Assembly: GCA_903860985.1 (NCBI GenBank)
Contig: CAIOSO010000145.1
Location: forward strand, 30,705 to 94,704
DNA from: an uncultured Flavobacteriales bacterium
Lineage (GTDB): Bacteria; Bacteroidota; Bacteroidia; Flavobacteriales_D; Crocinitomicaceae
Length of the DNA: 64,000 nt
Reading direction: 5' to 3'
Position numbers and translations under genes: made by a program. Shown here piece by piece: positions 8,852 to 17,602 of this stretch. Below the pieces are notes generated by a model. The model did no database searches and was not told where the DNA came from. It saw nothing but the letters and a program-made list of their open reading frames with translations. Numbering within the stretch: the stretch's first letter is position 1; every line of letters starts with the position of its first letter.

Positions 8852-10537
8852 TTCACTTTCTCCCTTCATAGAAATCTGTTTCCCATACCTGAATTCTTTT
8901 TGAGACACGATGTTTCCATTTTCCCCGAAAATCAGGAAGGAACCATGTTTTAATCCATTTTTGTAGTGTATTTCATACATCAACCTTCCACGAGGATCAC
9001 GCTGTTCAAAAACACCATCTAATTTCCCAAAACGGTATTCGGATACAATGGTTGGAACTACTCCACCGGGATAATAGTCAATCCATTTGCCATGTTTCAT
9101 CCCTTTATGGTATTTCCCTTCTGATTTTAGTTGGAAGTCCTTCTGAGAGTATGCCTCAAATTTTCCATGAAAATCACTGACGGTTTCTTTTAAGCCCATG
9201 ATGGCCATATCACTTGTGACATTCTTCTCGGTAAATACTTTATAATGCACTTTTTCTTTTAGCCGCCCATTGTTGTAGTAAGTATACCAAGCTCCAACTT
9301 TAAACCCTTTTTTATAATTGCCAGCGTTGGTCAGGACACTTTCCGGGGTGTAAGAAACCCAAGTACCATCCATTAATCCATGCCTGAATTCCGCTTTATT
9401 TTTCAATGCGCCATTCTCCCAATAGTTATACCATGTACCTTCCTCTTTCCCTTTCTGGTAATTTCCATTCATCAGCAGCACACCATCTTCATACCACGTT
9501 TGCCAATTTCCTTCTCTTTGGTCTTTGGAATAGTTTCCTTTTCGATAGGAGGCTCCATTTTGATAATAATAATTCCATTCTCCCGTTCGTTGTCCATCTT
9601 TGAAATGCGCTATGTAAGAGAGTTCCCCTGATGAAAAATAATAGTGCCAAATACTATCTTGCACGTTTTGTTTGAAAAATCCACTCATTTCAATCGTTCG
9701 TTCTGGTGTTTTCCAAATCCAAAATCCTTGTTTCTGACCGTTTTCGTATGTTCCTGAAGTGATTGTATCGCCCGTTAAAGTGAGGGCTAAATAAGCACCG
9801 TCTAAGGAGTCCGCTTTGTAAGTTATCCTTTTTTCTAAGATTCCTTGAAATTCATAAAATTCCCATGTACCGTTCTTTTTCCCATCTTTAAACGACCCAC
9901 CTACAGATAAAACGCCATTCGCTGTGCGTTCCTCAAAGATCCCGTTTTTTAATCCGTTTTTAAACGTGTAGGATGCTTTTACCACGCCGTTAACATACCG
10001 TTCTTCAATCACGCCGTTTCCTTCTTTCACAGTTTGAAGATGGTTCGTATCTTCTTCCCAGCTTGACATAAGATAAACGGTGTCATTCACCACTTTTTCC
10101 ATCGATTTTTCTCTGCCATCGTCAAAGTAATAATGCCATTCACCTACAGGACTGCCCAGTTCAAATTGACCCTTTGTAGTTAGTTTCCCATTTTGATTCC
10201 ATTGAAAGAATAAACTATCTGGGACATTAAATTTGAAGTAGGACTCTTCTTTCATTTGTTTGTTAGGGTAATAAAAAACCCGTTTACCTAGCAGTCTGTC
10301 ACGGTAATAATTACTTTCTTCTTCTAAGAGCCCATCATAGGTATAGAAGGTCCATTTTCCGTGTTTTTCTGTCGTTTTGGGCGTTGCGCTACTTGTGAAA
10401 TAACTTCCAATCGCTTGCAGTCGTTTGTTTCCAGCGTCCCAATATAGGCGCACCTTTGGACCAAGATTTTCTTTCAAAACATTTTGTCCGTAGACTTGAG
10501 TGATAGAGAAGAACAATAGAAATAAAATCTGTTTCAT
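8837..10537 (-). CDS. exported MORN/YwqK-type repeat protein
   Basis: 566 residues. A signal peptide (MKQILFLLFFSITQVYG) ends before Gln-Asn. The rest is about twenty tandem repeats of roughly 22-24 residues of the form G.W..Y...G.L...G.Y..G...G.W..Y (for example GKKNGTWEFYEFQGIL, GQRTGEWNYYYQNGA, GKEEGTWYNYWENGA), the MORN-like repeat called toxin-antitoxin YwqK antitoxin in databases; there is no toxin nearby. Such proteins probably form an elongated beta solenoid for protein or envelope contacts. It lies six bases after the lysE-type gene and so is in one transcript with it. No sorting domain is visible, so it may be periplasmic. Confidence 0.85.
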   Translation of the reverse strand: MKQILFLLFFSITQVYGQNVLKENLGPKVRLYWDAGNKRLQAIGSYFTSSATPKTTEKHGKWTFYTYDGLLEEESNYYRDRLLGKRVFYYPNKQMKEESYFKFNVPDSLFFQWNQNGKLTTKGQFELGSPVGEWHYYFDDGREKSMEKVVNDTVYLMSSWEEDTNHLQTVKEGNGVIEERYVNGVVKASYTFKNGLKNGIFEERTANGVLSVGGSFKDGKKNGTWEFYEFQGILEKRITYKADSLDGAYLALTLTGDTITSGTYENGQKQGFWIWKTPERTIEMSGFFKQNVQDSIWHYYFSSGELSYIAHFKDGQRTGEWNYYYQNGASYRKGNYSKDQREGNWQTWYEDGVLLMNGNYQKGKEEGTWYNYWENGALKNKAEFRHGLMDGTWVSYTPESVLTNAGNYKKGFKVGAWYTYYNNGRLKEKVHYKVFTEKNVTSDMAIMGLKETVSDFHGKFEAYSQKDFQLKSEGKYHKGMKHGKWIDYYPGGVVPTIVSEYRFGKLDGVFEQRDPRGRLMYEIHYKNGLKHGSFLIFGENGNIVSQKEFRYGKQISMKGESELFTP

Positions 10538-10543
10538 AGTACT

Positions 10544-11209
10544 TTATTTCTTTAAAAAGAATTGAAGAATCAAGAAGAAACCAAATAAGGTAAATACAAT
10601 GCCAATAAGGCGATTTAAGGCATTCAGCAAGTTTTGATTCACCAATGGACGGATTTTCTTTGCTGCAATTATTTTTAATACATCAACACTAAAAAAGGTA
10701 AGAAGAACGACCCCTAAAAACACAAAGGCCCAAGTAGTGCTATTTTCATCTGGAACGGCGTTATTCGCCACCGAGGCAACACTCACCCAATAAAAGATAA
10801 CCATTGGATTGGCAAAATTCAAGACAAAGCCTTTCAAGCCAAGAAAGACGTAATCTTTTGTGTGTATTTGTTGGCGACTGATTTCTGGACTTTCATCCAT
10901 GCCTTCTAATTTTTGGTTATCCAAAATGGCCACTTTTTTCACCAAACTGATGACGCCATAAATAACAAAAATCCCTCCCCCAATAATACTGAACATGAGT
11001 TTGTTGCCTGCAATCAGTCCTTTTATTTGTTCGACGAACATCACCGCAATGAGTACATAAATGATATCACTGACTAGCACACCAAAGTCCAAGGCAAGTG
11101 CTGACCTAAATCCTTTTGTAATGCTCGTCTCAAGAAGAAGAAAAAAGATGGGGCCTACCATCACACTCAGCAAAAACCCAATACTAAATGCTTGTATAAA
11201 GAAATCCAT
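10544..11209 (-). CDS. LysE family exporter
   Basis: 221 residues with about six hydrophobic segments. The N-terminus FSIGFLLSVMVGPIFFLLLETSITKGFRSALALDFGVLVSD is the LysE/RhtB signature (glycine-proline in helix 1, then the G...D motif). Family members export amino acids such as lysine, threonine or homoserine; the substrate cannot be assigned. A central cytoplasmic loop (about 85-115) is rich in Asp/Glu/Gln. The promoter box TATTTTTG sits only four bases before the ATG, and the MORN-like gene follows six bases downstream. Confidence 0.9.
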   Translation of the reverse strand: MDFFIQAFSIGFLLSVMVGPIFFLLLETSITKGFRSALALDFGVLVSDIIYVLIAVMFVEQIKGLIAGNKLMFSIIGGGIFVIYGVISLVKKVAILDNQKLEGMDESPEISRQQIHTKDYVFLGLKGFVLNFANPMVIFYWVSVASVANNAVPDENSTTWAFVFLGVVLLTFFSVDVLKIIAAKKIRPLVNQNLLNALNRLIGIVFTLFGFFLILQFFLKK

Positions 11210-11213
11210 GTAA

Positions 11214-11221
11214 CAAAAATA
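11214..11221 (-). promoter_or_regulatory. -7 promoter element, four bases before the lysE-type ATG
   Basis: Minus-strand TATTTTTG followed by TTAC and the ATG at 11209. It matches TAnnTTTG with the same four-base gap seen at three other genes here. Confidence 0.6.
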
Positions 11222-11297
11222 GGATTTCTTTTTGCTTGGAAAACGGCTTTTGCAGAATTGTTATGCTTGGATGCATGAATATTTCAATGATTTCCAT

Positions 11298-11305
11298 TAA
11301 ATTTG
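11298..11305 (+). promoter_or_regulatory. -7 promoter element TAAATTTG
   Basis: TAAATTTG lies 18 bases before the ATG at 11324, divergent from the lysE promoter about 77 bases away. Confidence 0.5.
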
Positions 11306-11323
11306 CCTCACAAAAATGACTAC

Positions 11324-11683
11324 ATGAAAACTGGACTAGCGAATCAAAAATTAGATGCTATCATCACAAATGTTGAAAAGAGTGGTGTGACTGCATCAAA
11401 TTTAGTGGAGGATTTAAAAGCATTACGTGAATTAGCGTTGTTGGAGCAAGATCCTTTGGTCGTTAAATTATTGCGTTTAACTTATGAGTTTTTAACAGAA
11501 AACGAGTGTTTTGATGTTCAAGCTCAATATGATGAAGACGAGGAGGGCAATGAATATCCGATAGAAATTGAAGAAAAAGATAATTTATTGTATTTGTTGA
11601 ATCTATTGAAAAATGCGGATCACAAAATCAATCGTGAAGAAATGATTGATTACCGAACTGCATTAAAAGCAGAATTATATTAA
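11324..11683 (+). CDS. hypothetical small acidic protein
   Basis: 119 residues from ATG 11324; the ORF opens earlier at a TTG inside the promoter box. No signal peptide or membrane segment. It is helical and strongly acidic in the middle (DVQAQYDEDEEGNEYPIEIEEKD), followed by a hydrophobic helix (LLYLLNLLKNA). I do not recognise a characterised family. It is monocistronic, divergent from lysE and followed by a hairpin terminator. Confidence 0.7.
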   Translation: MKTGLANQKLDAIITNVEKSGVTASNLVEDLKALRELALLEQDPLVVKLLRLTYEFLTENECFDVQAQYDEDEEGNEYPIEIEEKDNLLYLLNLLKNADHKINREEMIDYRTALKAELY

Positions 11684-11775
11684 TAAGACCAAGGCAACCT
11701 TAAACGAAGGCATTTCGTCTTGAAAAAAGCGGAACAAAAACGTTTGTTCAGTTTTGGTTTTATTTAACTTGCAGT

Positions 11776-11829
11776 AACCTGAAAAGAGCTAAAGCGGATT
11801 TATCCCTTTTTTTCTTTTCAGGTTTTTTT
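11776..11829 (+). terminator. intrinsic terminator with long loop
   Basis: A 12-bp perfect stem (AACCTGAAAAGA at 11776-11787 with its complement at 11813-11824), a 25-base loop and a seven-T run (11823-11829). It ends the 11324-11683 gene just before the stop of the converging nuclease gene. Confidence 0.75.
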
Positions 11830-11831
11830 GT

Positions 11832-14627
11832 TTAAGAGCAATATTGGCAATAATCCGCATCGAGATTATGCTCGAATGCTTGATTTACATCAGTCAATTG
11901 AACAAGTATTTCACTCAATAATTCCTGTAAAACGGGTACCATATCGGATAATTCACCATTTTTAAAGGTAAGGTTAAACTCTTCTTTTACGTTGATCAGT
12001 GCAGTGATTTTTGCCTCATCTGGTAAAACACCGTATTGATCTTTGAAAAACAAACAGTATAGGGATAATTGAAAGGCGTGTTTACATTTGAGAAAGGAAG
12101 GTATTAATCCTTTATTCGATGTTTGATATACAACTTCCTCTTTCTTTACTTTTCCTGTTTTGTAATCAATAACTCGGTAACGATTGCCAATGCGATCGAT
12201 GCGATCGATGTATCCTTTGAAACGCAATTTTTTGAAACCACCTTCGAAAGGAATCATCATTTCGGTGTGCATTTCTGCTTCGATTTGTTCGATGTATAGT
12301 GGCTCACTCAGGCCTTGAATAAATTGCAGTTCTTTTTCTAAAACGTTTTTAGTGATCTCAACAGCCATCTCATAACTCAAGCGATTTTTTCCTGTTTTAA
12401 AGAGTGATTCATCTTGATCAAAATGATCTAAAAATCCTTTGTACAGGTTTTTCTTGAACGTATCTAGCATTTTTAATACATCTTTTTCCCGAACGGGTGG
12501 CGGTGCTGGCTGAACATACACCCCTTGCTTGTCGCGCTGTGCGTAGGGCTTAAATAAGTCTTCTAACGTCGTGTGAATAATGCTACCAAATGTATGATTT
12601 TCGATTTCTTCCTCGACTTCTTTATCCTCACCAAATTCCACTAAATAACGGTAATAATAGTCCAATGGACAAAGCATGTATTTATTTACTGCGGATGCAG
12701 ACAGTGGTTTTTCTAGAAATTCAAGAATGCGATTCAAAACTTCAGGCGTTTTTTGAATTTGTGTAGTATTCAAGGCTACACGTTCGGTAAAAGGGATGTG
12801 ATAAAATGATTTTTTCCACTGTAGGGCTGGATTCACTTTGCATAATTCCATTTCAATTTGCATCAAATAGCGACTAGCCTCATTGCTTCCAATTTGTTCT
12901 GCCGCTGCTGTATAGGTCGCCAATACCTTTTCAGCATGGTGTAAAAGTCGGTAAAAGTGATGTGCGAACAAGCCTTGTTTTTCGCGCGTTGAAGGGAGTT
13001 TGAAAGCAGCGCGTAAATCCATGGGGATCAAGGTGCGAACTGGATTGTTATTCGGAAGTTTTCCTTCATTCAATCCAAGTATGATGAGGTTTTTAAAATC
13101 AATCATCCGGGTTTCTAGTAAGCCCATGATTTGCAAACCGTTTGTTGGATTACCATGAAATGCAATAGTTGCTGAGGACCAATGTTGATTTAACAATAAT
13201 TTGAAACTTCGCAGTTCCATGGATGGAATACCCTCCTTGAGCAAGGACTCGAATCCACGCATCGATTGATCAAAAACTTGGATGGCTGTTTTTTCAAATT
13301 CATGAATTTGTTCGAAATCATCCGTAAATAGTGCATTCAACTGCCTAATCTTCCCTAAAGCGACATGCCAATCATCTGCCCAATCCTCTGTGACTAATTC
13401 AAAAAGTACTTTTGCTTTAGGGGGTAGATTAAGCCGGTCAATCGCTTGAAAAACTTTGTTTTTTCGAATGCTGTCTTGTTCGATGGAAGACAAGCGTTTT
13501 TTTTCTTCTTCCGGGAGGCAAGCTAAACAAAAAACATGGTTTAGAATGCGTTGAAAATCTTTAAAGTAGATTGCTTTTGTGCGGAATCGTTTCTTGTTTT
13601 CTTGAATGGTAAATAATAAATCAACCCAAGACTTTACGGGTGTTTGTTGAAGGGGTAGTCCAAGGGTAATGTTTGCTTTTCCAACGGATGCGGGAATATT
13701 TTTAACCAGCGAATGAATCAGTGTTTCATCCGCAAGTAAAACCAATGTTTCGTCTAATTCAGCAGCACTTAATTTTGCAAGTTCTGTTGCCGCAACTTTT
13801 ACTTGTCCTGTATGCTGTGCGCATTCAATGACGGTAAATTCAATCGGGGAATGATGAAGCCTACGTTGAGTAAAATCTGCCTTCCTCATATCCAAATAAC
13901 TGAGGTCGTTCCGTAAAAAAGAACCGGCTTCATGTTGTTCATTTTCTAGGTAATAAACATCAGCATCAATGATGAACTCCGTCTTTCCTCGCTTCATTAA
14001 ATTCTTGATGATTTGAAGTTCAGCTTTGGAAAGGGCATTGAATCCGGCAAAAATATATTGCTTTCCTGTAGGAACCAAGGCAGCGGTTTCTTCCGCTAAT
14101 TTACGGTATGCTTGAGCGAGTGTGATTTGGGACCTCTTGGTTAATTCCACCATCAATTGGGTATGCAATTTGGGTATTTGCTCCCAAAAAGCCATGAATT
14201 TTAATTGAGATTCACTGTAGTTTTCCTCGTCAATTTGCCAGCTTTCTAATTCCTTTATGGATTTAAGATTTTTAAATATTTGTTCCTGGTCAATCATGTA
14301 GCGATCCAAATCGTTGAAATCGCTTAGTAAGATGGATCCCCAGGTAAGAAATGACTCAAAACTTTGACCTTTTCCTTCCTCTGTTTGCAGGTAACTTTCA
14401 AAGAGAACAAGGAGTAACCTAGTTGGATCTATAATATCGTTGAATTGGGATTTTATCCAGCGGTCAATGGTCAGCATTTCAGGAGCAATTAAAGGCCCAT
14501 TGTTGAGTTTGAATAAGGAGTTACCAAGGTATTTGACGGCTCTTTCAGAAGGTAAAATAACCACCAATTCTTCAAGTTGAGTGTAGTCATCTAAAATTTT
14601 TCGAGCAAGGTTATCTATAAATTTCAT
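11832..14627 (-). CDS. AddB-like PD-(D/E)XK nuclease / inactivated helicase protein
   Basis: 931 residues. The N-terminal region resembles an exonuclease V/AddB helicase-like scaffold (LVVILPSERAVKYLGNSL, then FKNLIILGLNEGKLPNNNP as a degenerate helicase motif). The C-terminal domain is a PD-(D/E)XK nuclease: YDRIDRIG-type strand with Asp near 807-810, then VIDYKTGKV near 818-826 and the AFQLSLYCLFF helix. A Cys (CPLDYYYRYL, near 652) pairs with CQYC at the extreme C-terminus, as in the AddB iron-sulfur staple, but the protein stops one residue later, without the final Cys usual in CxxC...C forms. Probably works in double-strand break processing with an AddA/RecB-like helicase that is not in this window. 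Confidence 0.82.
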   Translation of the reverse strand: MKFIDNLARKILDDYTQLEELVVILPSERAVKYLGNSLFKLNNGPLIAPEMLTIDRWIKSQFNDIIDPTRLLLVLFESYLQTEEGKGQSFESFLTWGSILLSDFNDLDRYMIDQEQIFKNLKSIKELESWQIDEENYSESQLKFMAFWEQIPKLHTQLMVELTKRSQITLAQAYRKLAEETAALVPTGKQYIFAGFNALSKAELQIIKNLMKRGKTEFIIDADVYYLENEQHEAGSFLRNDLSYLDMRKADFTQRRLHHSPIEFTVIECAQHTGQVKVAATELAKLSAAELDETLVLLADETLIHSLVKNIPASVGKANITLGLPLQQTPVKSWVDLLFTIQENKKRFRTKAIYFKDFQRILNHVFCLACLPEEEKKRLSSIEQDSIRKNKVFQAIDRLNLPPKAKVLFELVTEDWADDWHVALGKIRQLNALFTDDFEQIHEFEKTAIQVFDQSMRGFESLLKEGIPSMELRSFKLLLNQHWSSATIAFHGNPTNGLQIMGLLETRMIDFKNLIILGLNEGKLPNNNPVRTLIPMDLRAAFKLPSTREKQGLFAHHFYRLLHHAEKVLATYTAAAEQIGSNEASRYLMQIEMELCKVNPALQWKKSFYHIPFTERVALNTTQIQKTPEVLNRILEFLEKPLSASAVNKYMLCPLDYYYRYLVEFGEDKEVEEEIENHTFGSIIHTTLEDLFKPYAQRDKQGVYVQPAPPPVREKDVLKMLDTFKKNLYKGFLDHFDQDESLFKTGKNRLSYEMAVEITKNVLEKELQFIQGLSEPLYIEQIEAEMHTEMMIPFEGGFKKLRFKGYIDRIDRIGNRYRVIDYKTGKVKKEEVVYQTSNKGLIPSFLKCKHAFQLSLYCLFFKDQYGVLPDEAKITALINVKEEFNLTFKNGELSDMVPVLQELLSEILVQLTDVNQAFEHNLDADYCQYCS

Positions 14628-14669
14628 CTGAGGAACGTTGTTGGTAGCATGGGAAAGAATACAGGAAAA

Positions 14670-15896
14670 TTAGTCAAACCACACCTTGAGAAAAAATTGA
14701 TTTGGGCGGTTTGAGTGCATGTATTTATTTCCTCCATACGTTTTAATGACAGCGAAGTAATTTGGGCTAAATTGAATTTGCACATAATTTAAGCCTTCCG
14801 GGTAGGTGTTTGACAATCCTTCAAAAACAATGCGTCCATCATCCAGTAATAATTTACGAATAGAGGTATTTGGCGGTGTTGCAATATAAATTGCCGCAAT
14901 CTCTTCTGGGCTTATATTCGTATCGATTGGAACAATCGAAATTTCATACGAATTCCCTTGTCCAAGTTCTCGGTAAACAATTCGTTTGATTCCATCGGGT
15001 TCTAAAATAGTAATGGGCTTCCCGGGTAATTTCGCGACAAGTCCGGACACTTGATCATGATAAATAAATTCTTTAAAAGAGCGAACGTTCAATTCATCTT
15101 TACTCGCTTTTTCAGAGTGATACCATGTCACCATTCTTACTTTATACCCTTTTGATCGGAGCAGATTGATGATTCCACTCGACCCTCCCAAATGTCCTGC
15201 ACCAACAGCACAGAAAAAATTGGTTTTAGATCGCAGAATGGAATCAAGTTTCTGTGACATTCGAACATTTCTTTTCGTGATTACTTCATCATAAAGCCCT
15301 TCTTGAACCGACATGTTCGCCTTTATAAATTTATCGATAGCGATTAAATCACCTTTTAAGTATAGATCGATTAATCGATCGTGCGTAAACGTATTTAACG
15401 CATTATCCACGATTTGTTTATCTGAAAGATGAAGTTCATCGGAAAGCAAATCGTATTGTTCTTTCACGGATTCCAAGGGGATAAATCCTTTTTGTGCATT
15501 GAAACAAAATTGTTGAAAATAAGCATCTAAGAATTGTGGCATTCCGTCCTCATCCCCGTAAAACGTTTTGCTTGGTTCAGTTTCTGCAGTATATGGATTC
15601 CCGGTTTTGTCATACAGCGTTGTCGGCAGGCTCGTTCGTGTGTCTAACTCATTGAATAATTCAAAAATATCGGTTTCAAGAATTAGTTTATCTGTCTTAA
15701 TCATTGCTGTATAGACGGAATCGGCTAATTGAAATAAGCGCTTATCATTCGAATGAAGCGACCCAAACAGGTAAGACTTTTGTTTTAAGCCATTGCCAGA
15801 AATCTCCCAAAGTAATTCTCGATCCGCAAAGTAACTTTGTCCAAACGCTACGAAGCATGTGCAATAAATGATACAAGGGATAATTAGGTATTTCAT
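14670..15896 (-). CDS. TraB/GumN family protein
   Basis: 408 residues with a signal peptide (MKYLIIPCIIYCTCFVAFG) and Gln at +1. The N-terminal core LLWEISGNGLKQKSYLFGSLHSNDKR, followed by a KLILETDIF strand and the later CAVGAGHLGGSSGIINLLRSKGY, is the TraB/GumN (PF01963) signature with conserved His and Glu residues, a fold related to EreA/ChaN and Tiki metalloproteases. About 120 extra C-terminal residues (from ~285) are beta-rich and of unknown function. Likely extracytoplasmic, perhaps a metalloprotease. It lies between hutI and the AddB-like gene and has its own promoter box. Confidence 0.85.
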   Translation of the reverse strand: MKYLIIPCIIYCTCFVAFGQSYFADRELLWEISGNGLKQKSYLFGSLHSNDKRLFQLADSVYTAMIKTDKLILETDIFELFNELDTRTSLPTTLYDKTGNPYTAETEPSKTFYGDEDGMPQFLDAYFQQFCFNAQKGFIPLESVKEQYDLLSDELHLSDKQIVDNALNTFTHDRLIDLYLKGDLIAIDKFIKANMSVQEGLYDEVITKRNVRMSQKLDSILRSKTNFFCAVGAGHLGGSSGIINLLRSKGYKVRMVTWYHSEKASKDELNVRSFKEFIYHDQVSGLVAKLPGKPITILEPDGIKRIVYRELGQGNSYEISIVPIDTNISPEEIAAIYIATPPNTSIRKLLLDDGRIVFEGLSNTYPEGLNYVQIQFSPNYFAVIKTYGGNKYMHSNRPNQFFLKVWFD

Positions 15897-15904
15897 CGTA
15901 ACTT

Positions 15905-15912
15905 CAAAGGTA
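15905..15912 (-). promoter_or_regulatory. -7 promoter element for the TraB/GumN gene
   Basis: Minus-strand TACCTTTG, eight bases before the ATG at 15896, in the 31-base gap after hutI. Supports separate transcription from hutI. Confidence 0.5.
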
Positions 15913-15927
15913 CATTTTTACACGGAA

Positions 15928-17160
15928 TCAAATGAACATTCGTTGGACATGTTCTTCACCAAAAGCGTATGCGAGGTAAGCCAAAGAAGGAATCTCTTTG
16001 GTTAACATGATTGGTGATTTTCTACCGATTGCTATTTTTCCATGACTTTCGGAGAGTTCAAGGGCTGCTGCTGCATTAATGGTTAAAGCGTTTATTCCTT
16101 CTTCTGGCGTCATTTTCTGTTTCAAACAGGCCAATGACAAAATGGTCATTAAATGATAATTTGGTGAGGACCCAGGATTATAGTCACTTGCTAACGCAAG
16201 AGGAAGTCCTGCATCGATGATGCGTCTTGCATCTCCAAATGGGATTGATAAAAAGTGTGAACAGCCAGGAAGCAGTGTCGGAATGGTATCCGAATGCAAT
16301 AAAGATTGAATGTCGTTTTCATCGATTTCTTCCAAATGATCTACCGAAATAGCACCAAGTTCAACCGCTTTTTGAACTCCACCAAGAATGCTAAATTGAT
16401 TGACATGAACTTTTGGTTTTAGCCCACAAGCAATACCGGCCCGAAGTATTTCTTCCATTTCTGCTACGGAAAAATAATTGTGTTCACAAAACACATCGAT
16501 ATAGTCGGCTAGTTGTTCCTTTTGTATCATTGGTAACATCTCCTGGATAATGAGGTCGATGTAGCCACGTTTATTTTCTTTGTAATCAACCGGAAAAGCA
16601 TGTGCGCCTAAGAAAGTAGCTTTTATGACGATTGGCATGCATGCCTTTAAGCGTTTAATAACGCGTAACATTTTTATTTCCCCATCAACAGAAAGTCCAT
16701 AACCTGATTTTATTTCAAGAGCACCAGTTCCAGATTGAATAATACGTTCGATTCGTTTTTTTGCTGCCTCAAACAGTTCATCTTCGGATAACTCACTTAA
16801 TTTTCTAGCTGAATTTAAAATGCCCCCACCTTTAGCAGCGATATCCTCGTAACTAAGTCCGTGAATCCGATCCACAAATTCTTCTTCACGTGATTTTGCA
16901 AAAACAGTGTGGGTATGCGCATCAATGAAAGCGGGAAGAACATAACATCCATCTGCGTCAACAATTTCGACATCTCTCCAGTCGATGATTCCTTCCCACT
17001 CGAGCATAGATCCATACGAAATCACTTCGCCATCTTCGAGCGCTAAAAAAGCGTTTTCAATGATGTCTAATTGCTTCATTTCAGCGCCTTTTCGAACGGA
17101 GGGTATCTGTTCACCCGCTTGAACGAGTCCTTTGATGTTCTTCAGTAGAATTTTAGACAT
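15928..17160 (-). CDS. hutI: imidazolonepropionase
   Basis: 410 residues. Hydrolyses imidazolonepropionate to N-formimidoylglutamate, the third step of histidine degradation. It has the amidohydrolase metal site FIDAHTHTVF (His82, His84), further metal/substrate residues in FLGAHAFP and KVHVNQF, SVDHLEEID, and the Asp of ALASDYNPGSSP. No other hut gene (hutH, hutU, hutG) is in the window, so the pathway is split in this genome or lies elsewhere. It is divergent from yraN with 84 bases between starts. Confidence 0.96.
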   Translation of the reverse strand: MSKILLKNIKGLVQAGEQIPSVRKGAEMKQLDIIENAFLALEDGEVISYGSMLEWEGIIDWRDVEIVDADGCYVLPAFIDAHTHTVFAKSREEEFVDRIHGLSYEDIAAKGGGILNSARKLSELSEDELFEAAKKRIERIIQSGTGALEIKSGYGLSVDGEIKMLRVIKRLKACMPIVIKATFLGAHAFPVDYKENKRGYIDLIIQEMLPMIQKEQLADYIDVFCEHNYFSVAEMEEILRAGIACGLKPKVHVNQFSILGGVQKAVELGAISVDHLEEIDENDIQSLLHSDTIPTLLPGCSHFLSIPFGDARRIIDAGLPLALASDYNPGSSPNYHLMTILSLACLKQKMTPEEGINALTINAAAALELSESHGKIAIGRKSPIMLTKEIPSLAYLAYAFGEEHVQRMFI

Positions 17161-17244
17161 AGATTGAATTTGATATAAAGATAATTGCTTGTTTGATTCA
17201 CTCGGAATATCGGAAGGAAAATTGTATATTTAGGTAAAAAGAAA

Positions 17245-17598
17245 ATGAAAAAAGAGGAGTTAGGAGTATGGGGTGAAAATGAGGCTTTGGCTTTTTTAAG
17301 TAATAAGGGCTTTCGATTGATCGATCGAAACATTCGATTTAAAAAATATGAAGTTGATTTAGTTTTGGAGGACGGCGACGATTTAGTCGTTGTAGAGGTC
17401 AAGGCAAGGTGTACGGGTCAAATAGGGGAGCCCTGGCGTGCAGTGACAAAATCAAAGCAGCGTCAAATAATAACGGTTGCTGACCGCTATGTTCAGGAGC
17501 ATCAAATTGATCGAAATGTCCGTTTTGATATTGTATCCATCGTTCACAATCAATATCAAACAAGCATTGAGCACATTGCTGATGCCTTTTCAGCGTAA
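17245..17598 (+). CDS. yraN: YraN family (UPF0102) nuclease-like protein
   Basis: 117 residues, typical length. It has the restriction-endonuclease-like core of UPF0102: GVWGENEALAFL at the N-terminus, then FRLIDRNIRFKKYEVDLVLED with the metal-binding Asp, and LVVVEVKAR with the E-x-K. Biochemical role unsettled; often near rRNA/DNA repair genes. It ends four bases from the stop of the converging lpdA gene, with no hairpin between them. Confidence 0.93.
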   Translation: MKKEELGVWGENEALAFLSNKGFRLIDRNIRFKKYEVDLVLEDGDDLVVVEVKARCTGQIGEPWRAVTKSKQRQIITVADRYVQEHQIDRNVRFDIVSIVHNQYQTSIEHIADAFSA

Positions 17599-17602
17599 CG
17601 TC

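Noticed and set aside
8840..8866. AGGGAG/CTCCCT six-base complementary arms near the rsmA stop.
   Set aside because: Short stem, 15-base loop and no following T-run; chance pairing is likely.
8837..10537. Repeat protein read as an antitoxin of a YwqK toxin-antitoxin pair.
   Set aside because: No toxin-like gene adjoins it and it has a signal peptide and MORN-like repeats; the antitoxin name is a database label.
12191..12208. Perfect tandem TGCGATCGA repeat.
   Set aside because: It lies in the nuclease coding region and encodes the repeated Ile-Asp-Arg of the active-site strand; coding constraint explains it.
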